A stretch of 64,000 bases of DNA from positions 109,583,587-109,647,586 of the forward strand of contig CM043964.1 of assembly GCA_014529385.2 (NCBI GenBank), written 5' to 3'. Positions within the stretch are counted from its first letter, which is position 1. Each line of letters starts with the position of its first letter. Both the position numbers and the translations under genes were made by a program. Below, piece after piece: positions 9,871 to 22,421 of the stretch. The stretch is from Adiantum capillus-veneris. Lineage: Eukaryota > Streptophyta > Polypodiopsida > Polypodiales > Pteridaceae. The notes under the pieces were generated by a model, which made no database searches, was not told where the DNA came from, and was given only the letters and a program-made list of their open reading frames with translations.

Positions 9871-11797
9871 TCACTTATGATTGTGCACGTTGCTGTCGCC
9901 CTTGTGGAAGGTTATCCCTCACAAAAAAGGCGCCCGACAAAAAGTTTATCTATGAACATTGTCTTTTTCAAAATGTACTTCTAGATTGGGTACACCCTAA
10001 AACACTTTTTTGTGAATTCTTTGACTATTTATTTGGAAAGCATGAGTTCCTTGATAATGTTCTTATTGGTTGGAAGTATCAACAACCTATTAAGAATGTG
10101 GTCTACAATAATGATTTCTTAAGACACAACACTATTGTGCTAAATATATCTCATGCGGCAAAGATTTTGACACTTATGGCTTACATGTTTGCACTTGTAA
10201 TCTCGATCTCATTGAAAATACCACAATCAAGAAAGTCCTTGCTAAAGGACTAAATCACATACTCACTTTTCCATAAAACCCATAACTTGCTCTAACAGGT
10301 TTACTTAGCTGTTTAACTGACCTTGTCACTACTCTCCGACTCGAGAAAACAGTCCTACTGGACTTAATAAAACTGGTCGAAACATGCTTCTTTCAAAAGA
10401 TCTTACATATACCTTTTCAATGACTTTCTACTAACAACACTTGGATCACACCATAACTAGCTATGGATTTTAAAAAACTTTCACATAATTGGTTTATTGT
10501 TGGACTGGATAAGAGCTCCAATTGTCCCACTCTTATATGCAAAAACTTGGCATGGAATGCAGCACACTCTAGGATTTCTGGGAAGGAATTTACACCACTT
10601 AAAGCTTCCCCCTATAAAGCCACTTGTGATCTCTCAAGACATCTTGAAAGTATAGGATATGTTGATCTAAATACCAAACTTCCTGTACTATTTCCCACCT
10701 ATAAGATACACAAACATAAGTTTAGATGGATATGAGATGCCTCCAATAGTATTTTTTCTAATATTACTAAAGATATTACCCTTTTTCTTGATCTGATTCT
10801 TTATGAATTTGAAAATTTATGTTCCTCTAAACAGAAAATCTGCTCTAGCTTTCTTCAAAGTAACTACAACCCTGTTTTGTTAGTAAAAAATGCCACTAAG
10901 GTTACTCTTAACCTTCCCAAACAAACCTTTCATCTCTTCACAGCTGATATTGAGAACATTCCTTTCAAATGGGATTTCGGATTGAAAGATGGACTATCCT
11001 AAATGATTAAACTAGCCTTCCAAAATGGTTACTCTTACATTTCACTTTTTAGACAACCTAGATGGATTAAACAGACACAATCTTCTCATCCACTTCACTT
11101 CGATTATATTAAATTATTCAATAACATATATTGGTTACTTGATAATTGTACCATTCTCTCTTCAGAGGGACAATGTTTTAATGAAAGCCAGGGACTTCCT
11201 ATAGGATTTTCTTGCTCACCTGTAATGTGTAATCTATACTTAGCCTTCTTCGAATACAGATAGTTTCTTAAAACAATGAGTGACAAAAGAAAATATCACA
11301 TACTTCAACTTTTTTATCATACTTACAGATACATGGATGACTTATTAAGCCTCAACAACAAGTTATTCTCGGATGAGATTAATCTTGTTTATCCAAACTG
11401 CTTAAAGATTGAACCAACCTTTTAACATGGGTTTTCTTCACCATATAGCTTTTTGGCCACTACTGTCCAATTCCTTAACTTTTCTGTCAAACTACATAGC
11501 CCTTGTGTAGGAGTCTATGACCAAAGGTTCTCTTGGAAAAGACACCTGTTAGATATCCCACCTATTGAATTCTTAAAAAAGAATAGTAACCGCCCACATA
11601 ACGCTGCTCTTGGTACGTGTATAAGCCTCCTATACCTTATAGTATACTCCTCTTCCAACTTCTTCTTTGCTTGGGAAGATATTGAAGTTCTTATTCATAA
11701 ATTTTGCCTTAATGGTTTCAAAGAAAGGACATTATTAACAAAATCACAGAATCTCTTTCGCATAACGTCTGGCGTGGCTTACATTTCAACCAACTAA
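9867..11797 (+). pseudogene. ORF2 reverse transcriptase, unit B
   Basis: ORF2 starts at ATG 9867..9869, overlapping the ORF1 stop. The N-terminal segment has a Cys cluster (CARCCRPC), then YNNDFLRHNTIVLN. Stops follow from 10254. The RT part resumes at 10463 with WNAAHSRISGKEFTPLKASPYK, ESIGYVDLNTKLPVLFPTYK and YKIHKHKFRWI. Motif A is damaged: ADIENIPF lacks the four residues between Asp and Glu that unit A has. Motif C YMDD is at 11330..11341. The C-terminal portion (FLNFSVKL, VYDQRFSWKRHLLDIPPIEF) runs to TAA 11795..11797. The whole length allows an intact parent of about 640 residues. Confidence 0.8.
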
Positions 11798-11884
11798 AAC
11801 TCATTTCTTTGATTAGGTAGTAGGCCCATTCACAATGGGCCTACTATCGACCCATAGTGTATGGTGCCTGGGACAGGGAAGGTG

Positions 11885-11977
<93 letters not shown>

Positions 11978-12185
11978 TTACCTATACAATAGTTTGATTA
12001 TATGGAAACAAAAAAAAGCAGGTATTCTTTCCCTTATGGTAATACTTTCTAAAAAAATGGGGGGTTAACCTTCTTCCTCCCTAACACAACATGGGAACCC
12101 ACCCCTTGGGCGATATTTTGAGTTAGAGACTTTTAGTACCTTAAACCTCACGCCTGCTGGCTCTGTCTGTCTCACTTAACTACAC
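11798..12185 (+). other. 3' region of unit B and long (CA)n
   Basis: It has the same layout as after unit A, but the (CA)n tract is much longer (about 11893..11974, preceded by GCGCGC). It is followed by TTTACCTATACAATAGTTTG and the ATGGGGGGTTAA segment. Confidence 0.8.
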
Positions 12186-12445
12186 TGCAAATGGATATGA
12201 TACCCCCTACACGGGGTCTCTCTCTCCCTCTCAGCTCCCCAAATATACGCAGGAGTGGCCACATAGGTGGCTTGGGAAGCAATAGCTACTGAGTACATGA
12301 TCGTGGGCATCTTCACCTTAAACTTGCCTGAAGGAGCTATATAAGGTGAGGGTGCTCTGGCCCCTCACTTAGTCTATGGGTTTATTCTCCTCTGTGTGTG
12401 TTTTTCAAGAAGAGGTGTGAGGGTGTTTTTTTATTAAGCAGATAT
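12186..12445 (+). promoter_or_regulatory. promoter of retroelement unit C
   Basis: A short CT tract, AGGAGTGGCCACATAGG, TATA sequence CTATATAAGG at 12337..12346, and CCCCTCACTTAGTCTATGGG. The CT tract is only about 20 bp here, against about 40 bp before unit B. Confidence 0.8.
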
Positions 12446-14830
12446 AAAATTTGTTGAGCTACCATCTCAGGTCGATACTCGCCTTGATACCTTGATGAGA
12501 TACGTTAATGTTTTTCTGCTAAAATAGGTAGTTACCAACTAAACGACACCTAGTTTTTTTAATTTTTTTTCGATTACATAACTAGGTAATTAAAAGATAA
12601 CTGAAATACATGATGATCATACTGTGTATTGTTTTGGTTCTTGACATGGAAGGGGAATTAGTTTCTGCCTTTGTATAAGCGCCTGTAAATCATTTTTTTG
12701 ATAAGGTATTTATTTAAACCATATAAATGGTGCTCGATATGGAAATTTTTGCTAAGGAAATGGGGTATCTTATACTAGATACTGTCAGTATCGAGGCTAT
12801 TTGTCACTTTATCGAATTTATGGAAATTTTTGCAATATTACTATGCAGTGAGAAAGGGCTTGGTTCCTTTTGAGCAAAAATTTGGTTATTTTTTGCTTCA
12901 TCAAACACCAATAACTCTTTTTAGATGGTATGGTAACAAGGCAGTACCAGTATAGTAGTGCTTTAATGTGGCAGTACTCGGGCAGTAAAAAATGGGGGAC
13001 CTTATACTTGAAACCATCTTTTTTTGGCCTAGAGTAGGGGCTAGTAAAGACTCTCTATCAGATACATGGTAAGTTCTGCATTTTACTAGGTAGTGCAAAG
13101 GGGTTTGGTTTATTTTGAGCAAAAGGTTGGTGTTTTTTCAGCTTGAACAACACCTGTAACTCATCTTAGATGATATGGTAACCAATGCACAAATAGTATA
13201 GTGGTGCTTCAATGTGGTAGTACTCGAACAATGAAAAATGGGGGATCTTCTACTTGATACTATCATTTTTTTGGGTCAGAAGTTAGGGCTCTTGAGACTC
13301 TATATTAGATACATGGAAGTTTTGGCATACTACTATGTTGTGCAAAGGAGTTTTTTCCCTCAGGCCACGTTTGGGTCTGCTACACTTACAAAGGATCCTG
13401 CGTAGTAAGTTATATCGCATAAAGTTGACAATACTGGTAACATATATGGGCTTTTTCTCCTTGGGCTACAGTTACAAAGGATCGTGCATAGTAAGTTATA
13501 TAGCATGAACTTGACAATACTGGTAACATATTTGGGATTTTTCTCCTTACTAGTCCTCTTATCTTGGGCTCTTTTAGTGGGGGTTTTTATGATAAAAACT
13601 CTGGTAGGTTGACAATTGAAATTAAATATGTGATTGTTAAGAAGGCTTGACAAAAGCTAAAAAGATTTTTTGAAACCAGAGTTGGTTTTAAGAAATGCTT
13701 TATGGCTTCATGGTAATTAGTTAAGATAGTGTAATCGGAGCCTGGCAAAATTAGCAAAGGATGTTTTGGAATTGGTAAATATCTCAAGTTGATAATTAGT
13801 TTACTTTATGCTTTATGATACAAATTGGCATAGCAATTTCTAAAAACAAACTAACTTATGGGTCTAAAAACAAATTAGGCCTTAAAACAAGTTGGCACAA
13901 CAATTTTCTAAAAACAAACTAACTTATGGGATCTTTTATGAAACATTGGGATATAAAGAGGACATACACTTACTGATTTTTTGTCTGAAAAGAACTAAAA
14001 AAACAATAAGATTTTTTGACAGTGGTTTTAGGTTAAAAAGGGTTGTAAGTTGGACATGGATAATAACTGATATAGTCCATTGACACCTGTAATACACATC
14101 CAAGGCTAACGAATCTTTCTTGGAACTTTTTTTTGGCTTAAAGCTATTGTCAGTCAAGATAATACACCCGCTCTTACCATTTGGGAAGTAATTCTAGATA
14201 GGATCACTATTATTGTATACTAGAATGAGGCTTCATTCTCATATGCCATGTACAAAGATAATTCTAAGACTGAGTTATTTTTGTACTAATTTTTTACTTT
14301 TCTCTAAAGCCAACTGTCTTTTGAGTGTAAAAGTTCAATTATGTCTTATTATATAAGTTAAAATAGCTACACATACGTCCTATACATAAGGTTTTTTTTT
14401 TCAAAAACTGGGGCGCTGCTTTAGAGACTATCTTGAATCTTGGTTCTATGCTTGAACCCACTGCCATCAATTCCTTGATTGGTTGGCTGGTGTTAGGTGG
14501 TCCTACATAAGCTAAGAATTTGGTTTCCTGTTCACGGCTTTTATGGTCTCTGACCTTGCCAGTTTAAGGATTACAGGCCCAAAAAGACTGGACTAATAAT
14601 ATATATACTTTCTTTCAGGATCACAAACACTTAAGCTGATAGCTCGCATGAGGATAAACCACGACCCGAAGAAACTACAAGGATTTTATATTAGATTTTA
14701 CCTAAAGGACCAGACTCCTAAAAATTCCCTAGCTATTAGAACTAGACCTTTTTTGGCTAGACGGGCCAAACATTGTATTAGGTACTACAACAAGTAATCC
14801 ATGACTTACTAACTAATTTTGTCTATTGCA
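12446..14830 (+). other. leader of unit C with internal tandem repeats
   Basis: Non-coding leader of about 2.4 kb. Three degenerate repeats with AAATGGGG(T/G)ATCTTATACTTGATA start near 12758, 12990 and 13237, so the period is about 230..247 bp. A shorter repeat of about 80 bp (ACAAAGGATC ... GTAAGTTATAT ... GACAATACTGGTAACATAT) occurs twice at 13385..13545. Unit D repeats this leader at 18.95..20.98 kb. From about 14110 to 14240 unit C carries a different segment where unit D has the ATGGATGCAG donor block, so unit C seems to have lost its first exon. A splice acceptor CTATTGCAG ends at 14831. Confidence 0.7.
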
Positions 14831-14831
14831 G

Positions 14832-16178
14832 ACCCTTTCTCTCTCTTAAGGCTTAGAACTTTCTTTTGCACCCCTTTCTATGGCCACCTCTCTTGTCCTC
14901 AGATGTATTGGCAGCTTGGATGCTTCTCAATTAATATATGACTTGGCTCTATCTTTTGACAAACAATTGTCTATCTTACACATGCTATCCTTTAATGATT
15001 GTGTCAAAATTCTAGCTATCTTGGAGAAAGACTCTAGAGATGGGGTGAATATGATTGCTTAGTACATAGCCCAATTGCCTACTCTTTCTTTACAATATCA
15101 ACAAGAGCTTGCCTTATTTTTGTCTTATGGACCTGATCGATCTTACTTTTTGAAAAAATTATGTGGGCTCAATCCATCTTTTATTAGTTCCCCCGGTGCC
15201 CCTTCTATTCCTCAAACTGGTGGAATATTTTGCAGAGATAACAAAGCTCTTGAGGCAATCAAGGAATTCAAGAACAACCTTTGTCCCCTAAGTGACTCTA
15301 ACCTTTTAGAGATGGTTTATAAGGTTTCCAAGGTTCTTGCTTTCCTCCTTGTCAGACATATTGAAATTGAATCCTTTGGTGTGGATCATCAGCTTTGGGT
15401 TCTTCATAACAAAGCTTTTCTAGCACCTATTCTTAGCGAGACTTGGGTTTATCTGGCTGACCTTCTAGCTGCCACCATTGAGGATCATAGACTCAAAATT
15501 TTGAAAGTTGGCCAGTACTTAAAGGAGAACTCATAAAAGCCCCTTCAACCTCAACCTGATAGACCACTCTAAGTGCTCTTCTAATACGGGCCTTTACATG
15601 GGACAAAAAGGAACATGGAGTTTGCTAAAAGTAATCATGATTTTTACACAGAATCCATTTGGAATGTCTTTCAACCTTATATTAAATGTGCTTGTAAATT
15701 TCTAGATCCTAATGCCCTATGTGAATCCAGCATTATGTGGTTTGACCATGCTATCTGGTTTATCCTCAATCATTTGGACCAGCTCTTTCCTGAAAAACCG
15801 GTGGATTTTCATTAGTCTCTCATCTGCTCTTGGCATGGTGGCCAAGACAAACAATTGGTTATTGCTCAAATTGCTTTCAACATTTTTTGTGGGCTTATGT
15901 TTGATATCCTCAAGGAATTGAAGGCTGGTAAACGTGGAACCTATCTAACTACCTATGCAAATTACAAGGGTGTTAGGATTATCACCAGTCTTCTTAAACC
16001 TTGTATTGATGATGCTGATTCCCCCTCATTGAAAAGACCCAACTCTCTTGCCACTTCCAATTCTTTGATTTCACTCATGACTTCCAGCTCTTCCTCTAAT
16101 TTTACTAGAGGATAATCTCATAGCTTTACTAGGGGAAGAGGAAGGAATACCCCCATCAGACACCTTCTTGACTTATGA
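14832..16178 (+). pseudogene. ORF1 (gag-like), unit C
   Basis: This is the most complete ORF1 copy, from the acceptor at 14831 to TGA 16176..16178. After the acceptor it reads TLSLS, a stop, then GLEL ... LRCIGSLDASQLI, alignable with SLALSQGLDLP ... LRCIHDPLTSELI of unit A. Further blocks are LPTLSLQYQQELALFL, GVDHQLWVLHNKAFLAPI, FAKSNHDFYTESIWNVFQPY, TYLTTYANYKGVRIITSLLKP and the Arg/Gly tail. Stops interrupt the frame at about 15061, 15534 and 16110, and there is at least one frameshift. The original protein was about 430..450 residues. No zinc knuckle is seen. Confidence 0.7.
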
Positions 16179-18016
16179 TCACTTATGATTGTGTAGGTTG
16201 CTGTCGCCCTTGTGGAAGGTTATCTGTCACAAAAAAGGCGCCCGACAAAAAGTTTATCTACGAACATTGTCTTTTTCAAAATGTACTTCTGAATGGGTAC
16301 ACCCTAAAACACTTTTTTGTGAATGTTTTGACTTATTATTTGGAAACCACGAGTTACTTCATAATGTTCTTATTGGTTGGAAGTATCAAAAAACTATTAA
16401 GAATGTGGTCTACAATAATGATTTCTTAAGACACACCACTATTGTGCTAAATCTATCTCATACAGCAAAGATTTTGACACTTATGGCTTACCTGTCAGTC
16501 CTTGCTAAAAGACTTAATCACATACCCACTTTTCCCAAAAACCCATATCTTGCTCTAATAGCTTAAATTAGCAATTTTATTTACCTTGTGAGTACTCTCC
16601 AACTGGAGAAGACAATCCTACTGGACTTAATAAAACTGGTCGAAAAATGTTTCTTCCAAAAGATCTCACATATAACTTTTCAATGACTTTCTACTAACAA
16701 CACTTGGATCGCACCACAACTAGCTATGGATTTTAAAAAACTTTCACATAACTAGTTTATTGTTGGACTGGTTAAATGATCAATTTGTCCCACTCTTATA
16801 TGCAAAAACTTGGCCTGGGATGTAGCACACTCTAGGATTTCTGGGAAGGAATTCACACCACTTAAAGCTTCCCCCTATAAAGTCACTTGTGATATCTCGA
16901 AACATCTTGAAAGTATAGGATATGTTGATCTAAATACCAAACTTCCTGTACTATTTTCCACCTATAAGATACACAAACATAAGTTTAGATGGATATCAGA
17001 TGCCTCGAATACTATTTTTTCTAATATTACTAAAGACATTACCCTTTTCCTTGATCTGATTCTTTATGAATGAAAATATATGTGCTTCTAAATAAAAAAT
17101 ATGCTCTACATTTCTTCAAATTCACTACAACCCTTTTTTGTTAGTAAAAAATGCCGCGGAGGTTGCTCTTAACCTACCCAAAGAAACCTTTCATCTCTTC
17201 ACAGCTAATATTACTCAATGATATGAGAACATTCTTTTAGAAGGGGATTTAGGATTGAAGGATGTACTATTTCAAATGATTAAACTAGCCTTCAAAAATG
17301 CTAGGGAAAATGGTTACTCTTACATTTCACTTTTCAGACAACCTAGATGGATTAAAAAGACACAATCTCCTTATCCAGTTCAATTGAACGATATTAGATT
17401 ATTCAATAACATATCTTGGTTACTTGATAGCTGCACCATTCTCTTTGGAGGACAATTTTAATCAAATCCAGGGAATTCCTATGGGATTTTCCTGCTCACC
17501 TCCCTGTAATGTGTAATCTATACTTAGCCTTTCTTGAATACAAATGGTTTCTTAAAACCATGAGTGACAAAAGAAAATATCACATGCCTCCAATTTTTAA
17601 TTATACTTACAGATACATGGATGACTTATTAAGCCTCAACAACAAATTATTCTCGGATGAGATTAACCCTCTTATCCATCTTGCTTTTTTGCCACTACTT
17701 TCCAATTACTTAACTTTTCTATTAAACTACATAGCCCTTGTGTAGGAGTCTATGACCAAAGGTTCTCTTGGAAAAGAGACCTGTTAGATATCCCACCTAT
17801 TGAATTCTTAAAAAGGAATAGTAAGAGTCCACATAAAGCTACTCTTGGTACGTGTATAAGCCTCCTATACCTTTGAGTCTACTCCTCTTCCAACTGCTTA
17901 TTTGCTTGGGAAGATATTAAAGTTCTTATTCATAAATTTTTCCTTAATGGTTTCAAAAGAAAGGACATAATTAACAAATCATAACAATTGGCCTGGCTTA
18001 CATTTCAACCGACTAA
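16175..18016 (+). pseudogene. ORF2 reverse transcriptase, unit C
   Basis: The ATG at 16175 overlaps the ORF1 stop as ATGA. The N-terminal Cys cluster here reads CVGCCRPC. A frameshift lies near 16290. The second block (16810..17073) carries GKEFTPLKASPYK and YKIHKHKFRWISDASN. In motif A the catalytic Asp codon has become Asn (TANIT) and the next conserved Cys codon is a stop, so this copy cannot be active. YMDD is retained at 17614..17625. Motif B is frameshifted (QFNQIQGIPMGFSC region near 17457..17500). The C-terminus ends at TAA 18014..18016. Confidence 0.8.
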
Positions 18017-18420
<404 letters not shown>

Positions 18421-18640
18421 GGTCCCTCTCTCCCTCTCAACTCCCCAAATATAAGTAGGAGTGGCCACATAGGTGGCTTGGGAAGCAATAGCTAATGAGT
18501 ACATGATCGTGGGTTTCTTCAACTTAAACTTGCCCGAAGGTTCTATATAAGGTGAGGGTGCTTTGGCCCCTCACTTAGTCTATGGGTTTATTCTCCTTTG
18601 TCTGTGTTTTTCAAGAAGAGGTGTGAGGGTGTTTTTTTAT
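18421..18640 (+). promoter_or_regulatory. promoter of truncated unit D
   Basis: A short CT tract, AGGAGTGGCCACATAGG, TATA sequence CTATATAAGG at 18543..18552, and CCCCTCACTTAGTCTATGGG. It is nearly the same as the promoters of units B and C. Confidence 0.8.
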
Positions 18641-20985
18641 TGAGCAGATATGGACATTGTTGAGCTACCATCTCAGGTTGGTACTCGCCTTGATACCTTG
18701 ATGAGATACATGAATGTTTTTTTTTGCTAAAACAGGCAGTTACCAACTAAACGGCACTTCATTTTTTTGACTTTTTCTGCAATCACCTTTCTAGGTAATT
18801 AAAAGATGGCCTGAAATACGTGATGATCATACTGTGTATTGTTTGGGTTCTTGACCATGGAAGGGGAATTAGTTTCTATCTTTGTATAAGCGCATGTAAA
18901 TCATTTTTTTGTTAAGGGTATTTATTTAAACCATATAAATCTAGCTTGATATGGAAATTTTTGGATAAGGAAATGGGGTATCTTATATGATACTCTCAGT
19001 ATCGAGGCTATTTGTCACTTTATCATATTTATTGAAATTTTTGCAATATTATTGTGCAGCGAGAAAGGGCTTGGTTCCTTTTGCGCAAAAAGTTGGTTTT
19101 TTCTGCTTAATCAAACACTAGTAACTCTTTTTAGATGATATGGTAATCAATGCAATACCACTATATTGGTGCTTTAATGTTGCAGTACTCGGGGAGTAAA
19201 AAATGGGGGACCTTATACTTGAAACTGTCATTTTTTTGGCCTAGAGTCGAGGCTAGTAAAGACTTTGTATTAGGTACATGGTAAGTTCTACATTCTACTG
19301 GGTAGTGCGAAGGGGTTTGGTTTATTTTGAGCAAAAGGTTGGTGTGTTTTTAGCTTGAACAACACCTGTAACTCATCTTAGATGATATGGTAACCAATGC
19401 ACAAATAGTATAGTGGTGCTTCAATGTGGTAGTACTCGGACAATGAAAAATGGGGGATTTTCTACTTGATATTGTAGTTTTTTTGGGCATGAAGTTAGGG
19501 TTGTTGAGACTTTGCATCAGATACATGGAAATTTTTGCATACTACTACGTTGTGTAAAGGGTGTAGTAAGTTATACCGCATAAAGTTGACAATACTGGTA
19601 ACATATATGGGTTTTTGCTCCTTGGGCTACAGTTACAAAGGATGCTCCATAGTAAGTTTTATAGCATGAAGTTGACAAGACTGGTAACATATATGGGTTT
19701 TTTCTCCTTATTACTAATCCTCTTAACTTGGGCTCTTTTAGTGGGGTTTTTAATGATAAAAACTCTGACAAGTTGATAGTAAAAAATGAATATGTGATTG
19801 TTAAGAAGGCTTGACAAAAGCTAAAAAGTTTTTTTGAAGTTATCCAGAGTTGGTTTTAAGAAACACTTTATGGCTTCATGGTAATTAAGTAAGATAGTGT
19901 TATCGGAGCCTGACAAAATTGGCAAAGGATGTTCTGGAATTGGTACATATCTCAAGTTGATAATTAGGTTACTTTATGCTTTATGATACTTGGGAATTTT
20001 GGGCCTAAAAACAAATTGGGTGGTTAAGTTTTTGTGTCCTACTGCGCATTGTTTTTAACATTAGGGTCTTGTACTCGGTTGCACACTATAACAGTTCTTG
20101 GTCTTTACTTTAGTAAGGTTAGGATATACATTATTGTTTTTGCATTCACTCGGGCAGATGTTGCTCCTGTTATAGCTTTGGATATTGTTATGGTACTAGC
20201 ACTTTAAACATGGTATATCTTTTCCCTTAAAAAACTTCATAGTTCGGAGTAAGGCCTGGCTTTTAGATGCACTCCTTGCTACTTGGATTGCCTAAGAGAA
20301 GTATATGGTAAATAATGTACAAATTGAGGGATGATTTGGAGTCCATTCACAATGATGGGTATCTAACCTAAAAGCAAGTTTAAACGAGCTTGATACTTTA
20401 TAAAGACCGTAAATGAAACTTTTTGTAAACTTATTTTGGTGGAGCTTTCATCACTGATAAAACTGTTGAAAAAATAAAAAAAGGGGCGGATTCAGACACT
20501 TGGATTAGAAGGGGTGATGGCCTTCTAATCAAAATGATACTCTTTTACTAGAAACTTTGGGATTCTTTTTTAAGAAAATGAGAGAAAATACTTTAAAAAA
20601 AAAACTATGGATTAAGCTTGTAAAGTTAAAAAAAGTTTGTAAGATGGACATGGATAACAAATGGTATAGTCCATTGATACATGTAAAACACATCCAAGGC
20701 TAACTGAATTGTTGTCTTGTTTGGATGGATGCAGGTAAGGACTCTATCTTATCTTGGAAGGTTTTTTTGACTTTGGCAAGCTGTCCTCTGGATTACACAC
20801 TCACTTACTATTCGGGAAGTTCATCTACTATCTGCTTACTGGAATGGGACCTGATTCTTACAACCATTGTACAAAAATAATTCTAAGACTGAGTTGTTTT
20901 TGTACTTATCTTTTCGTTTTTCTAAAGCCAGCTGTCTTTTGAATGTAAAAGTTCAACTATGTCTTATTATTTATGATTAAACACC
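18641..20985 (+). other. leader of truncated unit D
   Basis: It repeats the leader of unit C, including three blocks with AAATGGGG at about 18971, 19201 and 19447, and the GTAAGTT ... GACAA(T/G)ACTGGTAACATAT repeat at 19565..19700. It keeps the first-exon block TTTGGATGGATGCAG followed by the donor GTAAGG at 20735. Similarity to unit C ends at about 20985, inside the putative intron, where (CA)n and the second palindrome cluster begin. No ORF1 follows. Confidence 0.75.
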
Positions 20986-21079
20986 TACACACACACACAC
21001 ATATCCAAGGGCTAATTGTATGTGTCTCTCTACCACTCTCCCCCTGAAGCACATGTGGAAGTGGGCCCTTAGCTCCGAC

Positions 21080-21155
<76 letters not shown>

Positions 21156-21245
21156 GAGAGAGAGAGAGTCTCCCTCAAGCACACGTAAAAATTGGAGCTT
21201 AGCTCCCACCTCCACATGTGCTTGAGGGAGCGAGAGGGAGAGAGA

Positions 21246-21304
<59 letters not shown>

Positions 21305-21360
21305 CCCCCTTAAGCACATGTGAAGATGAGCGTTTAGCTCCCACCTTCACATGTGCTTGA

Positions 21361-21414
<54 letters not shown>

Positions 21415-21456
21415 TGAAGGTGGGAGCTAAGCGCCCACCTCCACGTGTGCCTGAGG

Positions 21457-21491
<35 letters not shown>

Positions 21492-21684
21492 TTCTCTCAA
21501 GCACATGTGGAGGTGGGAGCTAGGTGCCACCTCCACATGTGCTTGAGGGGGATATATTTATTTATTTGTGTGTGTGTGTGTCTCTCTCTCTCTCTCTCTC
21601 TATCACATGTGGGGATCGGCGTTAATCTCCACCTCCACATGTGCTTGAGAGATAGAGAGAGAGAGAGAGAGTTACCTCCCACCT
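20986..21684. repeat. palindromic module cluster 2 (right border of array)
   Basis: Six inverted-repeat modules are separated by microsatellites: 21043..21083, 21172..21228, 21308..21363, 21411..21458, 21496..21549 and 21603..21650. The best ones pair CTCAAGCACATGTGGAGG with CCTCCACATGTGCTTGAG around a centre such as GGGAGCTAAGCTCCC. The spacers alternate: (CA)n at about 20983..21001, (GA)n to 21168, (CA)n 21252..21301, (GA)n 21363..21412, (CA)n 21459..21488, (GT)n/(CT)n 21569..21602, (GA)n 21650..21671. A partial arm, CTCCCACCTC, abuts the LTR at 21685. The module is the same as in cluster 1. Confidence 0.93.
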
Positions 21685-22421
21685 CTATAGATGGAAATGG
21701 TGCACTATGCTCTCTAGTGGCGGTGGGGTGCTCTGGATGCAGTGTGCATGTGGACTCACAAGCTAGCCCAACTCAACAAAATGAAAGAACAACCAAATGA
21801 AAAGATAGACAACAGAGACAATGACTCAATAATAGACAAGACACTCACAAGCCCTACAAGGCAGCACCCAATACATAACCAAAAAGATCATACAAAGACT
21901 AGTTTGTCTGTGGCCAACTTTGTCCAATCCACGACTATCAACAAGGTACAATGGGGATGTAGAGGAACACATGACTCACATGTCGAACTGCTGAAAGCCA
22001 AGGTGAAGTGCTCCAGGCAAGTGTTCCAACGTGACACAAGTGGACTCTAACTGGAACTATGGATAGACTCTTAAGAACTCTCTCTATATGCTACCTACAT
22101 GCTCTATATATATCCACAAGTTAGGGGCATCGTCCGACCACCACACATATCTGATCCAATTGGAAATATCTAGCCAAGCTGACCCCTGGAAACTAAAATT
22201 ATCCGCTAGTGGTGGCCTCGTAAAGCACCAGTCGCCTAGCTGGCCACTTGACGACCTAGCCCGCCGATCCTGGTCCATAATCGCCCCATCTACTAAAGAA
22301 GTGCTGTCTGATGGGGGGGGGGGGGGGGGGCACAGACTGGCCACACTCTAGATGATCAATATTACCTCTTTGGACAAGGTGGTTTGAGTGAGCCCCACCC
22401 GATGTGTCCACATTGGGCACC
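21685..22421 (-). repeat. left LTR-like direct repeat of element A2
   Basis: About 740 bp shared in direct orientation with 33396..34166. It starts TAGATGGAAATGGTGCACTATG and ends near GACAAGGTGGT ... GGGCACCA. A TATATATA core at about 22106..22116 lies some 300 bp from one end, with a T-rich U5-like part on the minus strand. This fits a minus-strand LTR, the orientation of the gag inside. A run of 18 G lies at 22313..22330, where the other copy has only six. Confidence 0.75.

Noticed and set aside
11835-12068. His-Thr or Cys-Val repeat frames over (CA)n tracts (also 18013..18195, 55260..55488)
   Set aside because: Microsatellite translation, not genes.
22088-22351. Plus-strand frame with a Gly run
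   Set aside because: Lies in the LTR-like repeat and ends in the poly-G tract; no coding support.
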